Shown here piece by piece: positions 6,003 to 9,290 of a stretch of 9,290 nucleotides of DNA. The stretch is taken from contig MGQD01000136.1 in NCBI GenBank assembly GCA_001797695.1, positions 244-9,533 of the forward strand, written 5' to 3'. This stretch comes from Deltaproteobacteria bacterium RBG_13_49_15 (GTDB taxonomy: Bacteria > Desulfobacterota > Desulfobacteria > Desulfobacterales > UBA2156). Under the pieces are notes generated by a model. The model saw only the letters and a list, made by a program, of their open reading frames with translations, was not told the origin of the DNA and did not search any database. Within the stretch, counting starts at the first letter, position 1, and each line of letters starts with the position of its first letter. The position numbers and the translations under genes were made by a program.

Positions 6003-7418
6003 ATGACCTTGCGATCCGTTGATGCAAAACAGATGGAATCCCTTCGTAAGATGATCCCGGAGGATCGTTTTTCGACCGGAGATTCGGTTTTGAATCTTCA
6101 CTCCAGGGATCAATCGTTTCATCCCCCCTCCCGGCCGGACGTGGTGATATGGCCGATCCTCAAGGAAGAGGTCTGCGCTGTTTTGAAATACGCCGATGAG
6201 AACCGGATACCGGTCACCGGCTGGGGCTCAGGGACGAGCATGGAGGGGAATCCGATTCCGGTGAAAGGAGGGATCGTTCTTGATTTTTCCAGGATGAACC
6301 GGATCCTTCAGATCCGCGAGCAGGACTTCCAGGCCGATCTGGAGCCGGGAGTCATCTACCAGGATCTGAATGAGCGGCTCAGGCACAAGGGGCTCTTCTT
6401 TCCTCCGGATCCGGGCGCCCGCGCCACCATCGGTGGAATGATTGGAAACAACGCGAGCGGCACCCGGACCGTGAAATACGGCTCCACCCGGGATTACGTC
6501 CTGCGGTTGACAATGGCGCTCGCAAGCGGGGAGCTCATCGAAACCGGGACCCGAGCTTCAAAGACCTCCTCCGGATACGATTTGGTCCGTTTGTTCGTGG
6601 GGTCTGAAGGGACCTTGGGTCTGGTTGTGGAGGCGACCGTTCGGCTTGCCGGAGTTCCTTCCGAATATGGCGCTGCCGTTGTTACATTCCCTTCCCTGAA
6701 TGCGGCCGGAAAATGTGTTTTCGAAATCAAACGGTCAGGCCTCGATCCTGCCGCACTCGAGCTGATGGATCCGGAATGCATCGGGTTGATGAACAGGGAA
6801 AAAGGGCTCGGGCTTTCCGTTCTTCCCACTCTTTTCATGGAATACCACGGTCCCTCAAGCCATCAGCTTGCGGAAACCATTAAGGTGGTCAAAGAGATCT
6901 GCGTTGACACGGGATGTACCGGCTTTAACGCCGGATTCGGACGTGGGGAACGGGACCGGCTGTTTCGGGCGCGACACGAGCTTGGAGAGATGATCCTGAG
7001 GAATCATCCGGGGTGTGGGGTCCTGGTTGTGGATGTGGCGGTGCCGGCGACCGCCTATCCGGATATGATCGCCGCTGTGAAAGAGGAAATGAAAAAAGGC
7101 GGCGTTACCGGTTACATCTTCAGCCATGCCGGAGACGGGAATCTCCATGTAAATCTTGTCGGAAAAAGGGAGGACCAGGACGGGTGGAGACGGATCCACA
7201 CAGTGGCCGACCGGACGGTAGCCGGCGCTCTGGCGTCCGGCGGGACAGCCACCGGCGAGCATGGCGTGGGTATCGGAAAGCGGAAATTCATGGAGGCCGA
7301 ACACGGTAAAAGCCTCCGATGGATGAAAAAGATCAAGACCCTTTTTGATCCCAACGGCATTCTGAATCCCGGCAAGATGTTTCCTTACAACGATGATTTT
7401 CTCCAATTGACACGATGA
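6003..7418 (+). CDS. FAD-linked D-2-hydroxyacid dehydrogenase (D-lactate/glycolate oxidase GlcD type)
   Basis: The 471-residue protein oxidises a 2-hydroxy acid (D-lactate, glycolate or similar) to the 2-oxo acid, passing electrons through FAD to an iron-sulfur partner or quinone. The N-terminal PCMH-type FAD-binding domain spans about residues 43-216, with GWGSGTSMEGN (73-83), PPDPGARATIGGMIGNNASG (134-153) and FVGSEGTLG (198-206). The C-terminal FAD-oxidase domain carries FSHAGDGNLHVN (373-384) and TGEHGVG (417-423), the metal- and substrate-binding motifs, and ends with FDPNGILNPGKMF (448-460), standard for this family. The length is normal for a single-subunit D-lactate dehydrogenase. It has no fused CCG or ferredoxin domain and no signal peptide, so it should act at the cytoplasmic face. 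The ATG at 6003 has AGAGG six bases upstream. lutA and lutB follow, which favours lactate as substrate, though glycolate or another D-2-hydroxyacid remains possible. Confidence 0.92.
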   Translation: MTLRSVDAKQMESLRKMIPEDRFSTGDSVLNLHSRDQSFHPPSRPDVVIWPILKEEVCAVLKYADENRIPVTGWGSGTSMEGNPIPVKGGIVLDFSRMNRILQIREQDFQADLEPGVIYQDLNERLRHKGLFFPPDPGARATIGGMIGNNASGTRTVKYGSTRDYVLRLTMALASGELIETGTRASKTSSGYDLVRLFVGSEGTLGLVVEATVRLAGVPSEYGAAVVTFPSLNAAGKCVFEIKRSGLDPAALELMDPECIGLMNREKGLGLSVLPTLFMEYHGPSSHQLAETIKVVKEICVDTGCTGFNAGFGRGERDRLFRARHELGEMILRNHPGCGVLVVDVAVPATAYPDMIAAVKEEMKKGGVTGYIFSHAGDGNLHVNLVGKREDQDGWRRIHTVADRTVAGALASGGTATGEHGVGIGKRKFMEAEHGKSLRWMKKIKTLFDPNGILNPGKMFPYNDDFLQLTR

Positions 7419-7462
7419 GTTCGCAAGTAGTAAGGAGTGCGATATGTTGTTTGGTCGGTTGT

Positions 7463-7582
7463 GAAGCTCCCCGCTCTGAAGAGCGGGGCTTCCCGGCAAG
7501 GACAATGTCTATTTTATATAGCTTCCCTTGACCCCGTCTTAATAAGCCTAAGGCTTATCAAAAGGCGGGGCTTGCGGGAAGC
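7463..7582 (+). repeat. Double-palindrome element between the dehydrogenase gene and lutA
   Basis: Two structured parts fill most of the 195-base gap 7419-7613. Part one (7463-7492) pairs GAAG and CCCCGCTC with GAGCGGGG and CTTC: 12 bp with a CT bulge and a TGAA loop. Part two (7521-7582) is nested in three tiers. GCTTCCC (7521-7527) pairs with GGGAAGC (7576-7582), CCCCGTCTT (7532-7540) with AAGGCGGGG (7562-7570, one G-U pair), and ATAAGCC (7542-7548) with GGCTTAT (7552-7558) around a TAA loop. Both parts share GCGGGGCTT. No U-run follows either part, so they are not ordinary terminators. The layout resembles small palindrome-associated elements mobilised by IS200/IS605-type TnpA, or a remnant of such an element. 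No transposase is present. A structured mRNA segment regulating lutAB is the alternative. The rest of the gap (7419-7462 and 7583-7613) holds the lutA ribosome-binding site and no clear promoter. Confidence 0.6.
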
Positions 7583-7613
7583 AGACCGGTCAAATCAGGA
7601 GCAGGAATTATAA

Positions 7614-8336
7614 ATGAAGGTGACGCTGTTTGTTCAATGCCTAGTGGATGCCCTGCTTCCGGAGGCGGCTGAGGGGATGGTGCAGGTTTTCAAACGGCTT
7701 GGGATCAAAGTGGAATGCCCGACGGAACAGACCTGCTGCGGGCAGATAGCGTTTAATTCCGGATACCGGAAAGAGGCGCGGATCGCTGCCGGACGGTTTA
7801 TCCGGATATTCGAGCATGCCGAGGCGGTTGTAGCCCCGTCCGGCTCCTGCGTCCATATGGTCCGCCGTTATTATCCGGAGCTCTTTGCAGACGATCCGAA
7901 ACAGCTTGACCGCGCCAAACGGCTTTCCGAAAAGACCTTTGAGTTTTCTCAGTTTCTGGTAGATGTCATCGGCATCGAAGATGTGGGGGCGTCCTACAAG
8001 GGGAAGGTCACCTACCACGACTCCTGCCATCTATTGCGGGGCTTGAGGATCAAAGACCAGCCCAGGCGGCTCATCAAAAAGGTCAGGGGCGTCGAAATGA
8101 TTGAAATGAAAGACCCGGATCGGTGCTGCGGTTTCGGCGGCGCTTTTTCCGTGAAATACGGAGCGATCTCAACAGCCGTTTTGGAAGAGAAGGTGGCGCA
8201 GATCATTGAATCCGGCGCCGATACGGTCGTGGGGTGCGATCCGGGATGCCTGATAAACATGGAAGGAATGATCAGGCGAAAAGGGCTTCCGATCAAAACC
8301 CTCCATATCGCCGAACTCTTGGGGCGCCATGCCTGA
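7614..8336 (+). CDS. lutA: Lactate utilization protein LutA / LldE (twin CCG-domain)
   Basis: This is a 240-residue subunit of the LutABC (LldEFG) iron-sulfur L-lactate dehydrogenase, a cytoplasmic complex that oxidises L-lactate to pyruvate. It has two cysteine-rich CCG domains. The first holds Cys9 (FVQCLVD), TCCGQIAFNSGY (40-51) and PSGSCVHM (75-82). The second holds YHDSCHLLRG (134-143), RCCGFGGAFSVKYG (170-183) and GCDPGCLINMEG (207-218). The FVQCLVD start and the CCGQxAFNSGY pattern are diagnostic for LutA rather than HdrB or GlcF, and the length is the usual one. Such domains bind a [4Fe-4S] or non-cubane cluster through these cysteines, and all expected positions are filled. The ATG at 7614 has CAGGA seven bases upstream. 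The gene follows the FAD dehydrogenase after a structured 195-base gap and overlaps lutB by 8 bases, so LutA and LutB are probably translated in a coupled way. Confidence 0.95.
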   Translation: MKVTLFVQCLVDALLPEAAEGMVQVFKRLGIKVECPTEQTCCGQIAFNSGYRKEARIAAGRFIRIFEHAEAVVAPSGSCVHMVRRYYPELFADDPKQLDRAKRLSEKTFEFSQFLVDVIGIEDVGASYKGKVTYHDSCHLLRGLRIKDQPRRLIKKVRGVEMIEMKDPDRCCGFGGAFSVKYGAISTAVLEEKVAQIIESGADTVVGCDPGCLINMEGMIRRKGLPIKTLHIAELLGRHA

Positions 8337-9290
8337 AATCACAACAGAAAAATATATTGAAGCCGCCGCCGCAGGCATTAAAGACGAGGTCCTGCAGCGG
8401 GCGCTGGCCAACCTGCAGGAACGGTTCGGGAAAGGGACCGCTGCGGCATATCAGACCCTCCCGGAAGGGCCCGGGCTCCGATTCATTGCCCACGATATCC
8501 GGATGGAGGCCGTCAATCACCTCGATCTGCTCCTTGAAACGCTAGCAGAAACCATCCGGAAAAACGGAGGAGAAGTATTTTTTGCCGACAATGCCCAGGA
8601 AGCGGTTTCCATCGTCCGGGATATCGCACGGAAACATGGCGTGAAGCGGGCAGTCAAAGGGAAATCGATGGTTTCCGAAGAGATCGGCCTAAACGATGCT
8701 TTGATCGATGCCGGCATCGAGGTAACGGAGACCGACCTGGGGGAATACATCGTACAACTGGCTGAAGAGCACCCATCCCATATCATTGCGCCGGCGATTC
8801 ATAAAACCAGAAACGAGATCGGAAAGCTTTTTACCGAGAAGCTCGGAATCCCGTTTACCACGGATCCGCCCACCCTCACCCGGGCTGCCAGAAAAGCGCT
8901 CAGGGAAAAATTTTTAAATGCCGACATGGGGATCTCCGGATGCAACCTGGCCTGTGCCGAAACCGGACATATCACCACGGTTTCCAATGAAGGAAACATC
9001 CGGATGGCCGGAACTCTCCCAAGAGTCCATGTGGCGCTCATGGGGATGGAGCGGGTAGCTGCACGCCTGGTGCATCATGAAATTCTGCTGAGGCTGTTGG
9101 CCATGGGAGCGGCCGCCCAGCACATGGCCACCTATGTCAGTTACATCGGCGGGCCGAGAAGAAACGGGGAAACAGACGGCCCTGATGCCTTTTACCTTGT
9201 GGTGATCGACAACGGCCGATCTAAGATCCTGGCGGACCCTAGGTTTAAGGAGATGCTCTGCTGCATCCGGTGTGCGGCCTGTCTCAACGT
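8329..9290 (+). CDS. lutB: Lactate utilization iron-sulfur protein LutB / LldF, C-terminus cut by window edge
   Basis: The ATG at 8329 lies inside the last codons of lutA (8-base overlap, ATGCCTGA) and opens a frame that runs uninterrupted to the window end: 320 complete codons of a protein usually about 470 long. It is the iron-sulfur subunit of the LutABC L-lactate oxidation complex. The N-terminal LUD domain shows VKGKSMVSEEIGLNDAL (109-125), TETDLGEYIVQLA (133-145), HIIAPAIHKTR (151-161), NADMGISGCNLACAETG (197-213) and LPRVHVALMGMERV (230-243), all typical LutB segments. The final visible residues, CIRCAAC (312-318), are the first three cysteines of the first ferredoxin-like [4Fe-4S] motif; the fourth Cys and the second cluster lie outside. 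The Shine-Dalgarno sequence is weak (GGGG), which fits coupling to lutA. A lutC gene would be expected next but cannot be seen. Confidence 0.95.
   Translation, partial: MPEITTEKYIEAAAAGIKDEVLQRALANLQERFGKGTAAAYQTLPEGPGLRFIAHDIRMEAVNHLDLLLETLAETIRKNGGEVFFADNAQEAVSIVRDIARKHGVKRAVKGKSMVSEEIGLNDALIDAGIEVTETDLGEYIVQLAEEHPSHIIAPAIHKTRNEIGKLFTEKLGIPFTTDPPTLTRAARKALREKFLNADMGISGCNLACAETGHITTVSNEGNIRMAGTLPRVHVALMGMERVAARLVHHEILLRLLAMGAAAQHMATYVSYIGGPRRNGETDGPDAFYLVVIDNGRSKILADPRFKEMLCCIRCAACLN

Noticed and set aside
7463..7492. The first GC-rich hairpin as an intrinsic terminator of the dehydrogenase gene.
   Set aside because: The bases after the stem are CCGGCAAGG, with no U-run on the plus strand, and the minus strand also lacks one.
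6855..7505. A 216-codon open frame on the minus strand opposite the dehydrogenase.
   Set aside because: The opposite strand carries a clear flavoprotein with conserved motifs. The antisense product shows no domain and is a shadow of codon bias.
7415..7531. A 38-codon frame whose ATG overlaps the dehydrogenase stop as ATGA.
   Set aside because: It runs through both palindromic arms, shows no recognisable protein motif and ends inside the second hairpin. It is probably a by-product of the structured element.
1..9290. CRISPR arrays, tRNA or rRNA genes, phage genes, toxin-antitoxin pairs or an intact transposase.
   Set aside because: I saw no direct repeats with spacers, no cloverleaf or rRNA sequence and no matching protein motifs on either strand.

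Overview
This window reads as bacterial chromosome, most likely from an anaerobic or microaerophilic member of the former Deltaproteobacteria (Desulfobacterota). That placement is inferred from the gene content (Liv-type ABC transporters, LutA/LutB lactate-oxidation proteins and a stand-alone FAD-linked 2-hydroxyacid dehydrogenase) and from protein style. There is no rRNA or other marker gene to confirm it. Coding density is high. There is no CRISPR array, tRNA, prophage or intact insertion sequence.

Left part, minus strand (1-5791). A five-gene Liv-type ABC import operon runs right to left: periplasmic binding protein (4553-5791), permease livH (3488-4384), permease livM (2499-3473, TTG start), ATPase livG (1765-2499) and ATPase livF (1070-1768). 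The last four genes are packed with overlaps or a 14-base gap, which suggests translational coupling. The binding-protein gene is set apart from livH by 168 bases holding two strong hairpins, a weaker one and a perfect 14-base palindrome touching the livH start. A near-consensus sigma-70 promoter (TTGACA, 17 bases, TATAAG) lies about 100 bases upstream of the binding-protein gene. Downstream of livF, a small cupin gene (645-995) and a class I methyltransferase gene (start at 629, running off the left edge) form a pair that may have its own weak promoter.

Right part, plus strand (6003-9290). Diverging from the transporter is an oxidation operon: an FAD-linked D-2-hydroxyacid (D-lactate/glycolate type) dehydrogenase, then lutA and lutB, which overlap by 8 bases. 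lutB is cut by the right edge just as its ferredoxin-like iron-sulfur domain begins. FAD dehydrogenase next to LutABC/LldEFG is a known arrangement for oxidation of both lactate enantiomers.

The 195 bases between the dehydrogenase and lutA break an otherwise tight operon. They hold a compact double-palindrome element (7463-7582): one 12-bp hairpin, then a three-tier nested hairpin of 62 bases. It looks like a small non-autonomous mobile palindrome element (IS200/IS605-associated type), or a structured regulatory RNA segment. This is the least explained sequence in the window.

Together the divergent operons suggest that an imported small organic acid or amino-acid-like compound is linked to 2-hydroxyacid oxidation feeding electrons to the respiratory chain. 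The ligand of the transporter cannot be read from the sequence. No wholly new system is evident; the interest lies in the non-coding structures and in the operon pairing.
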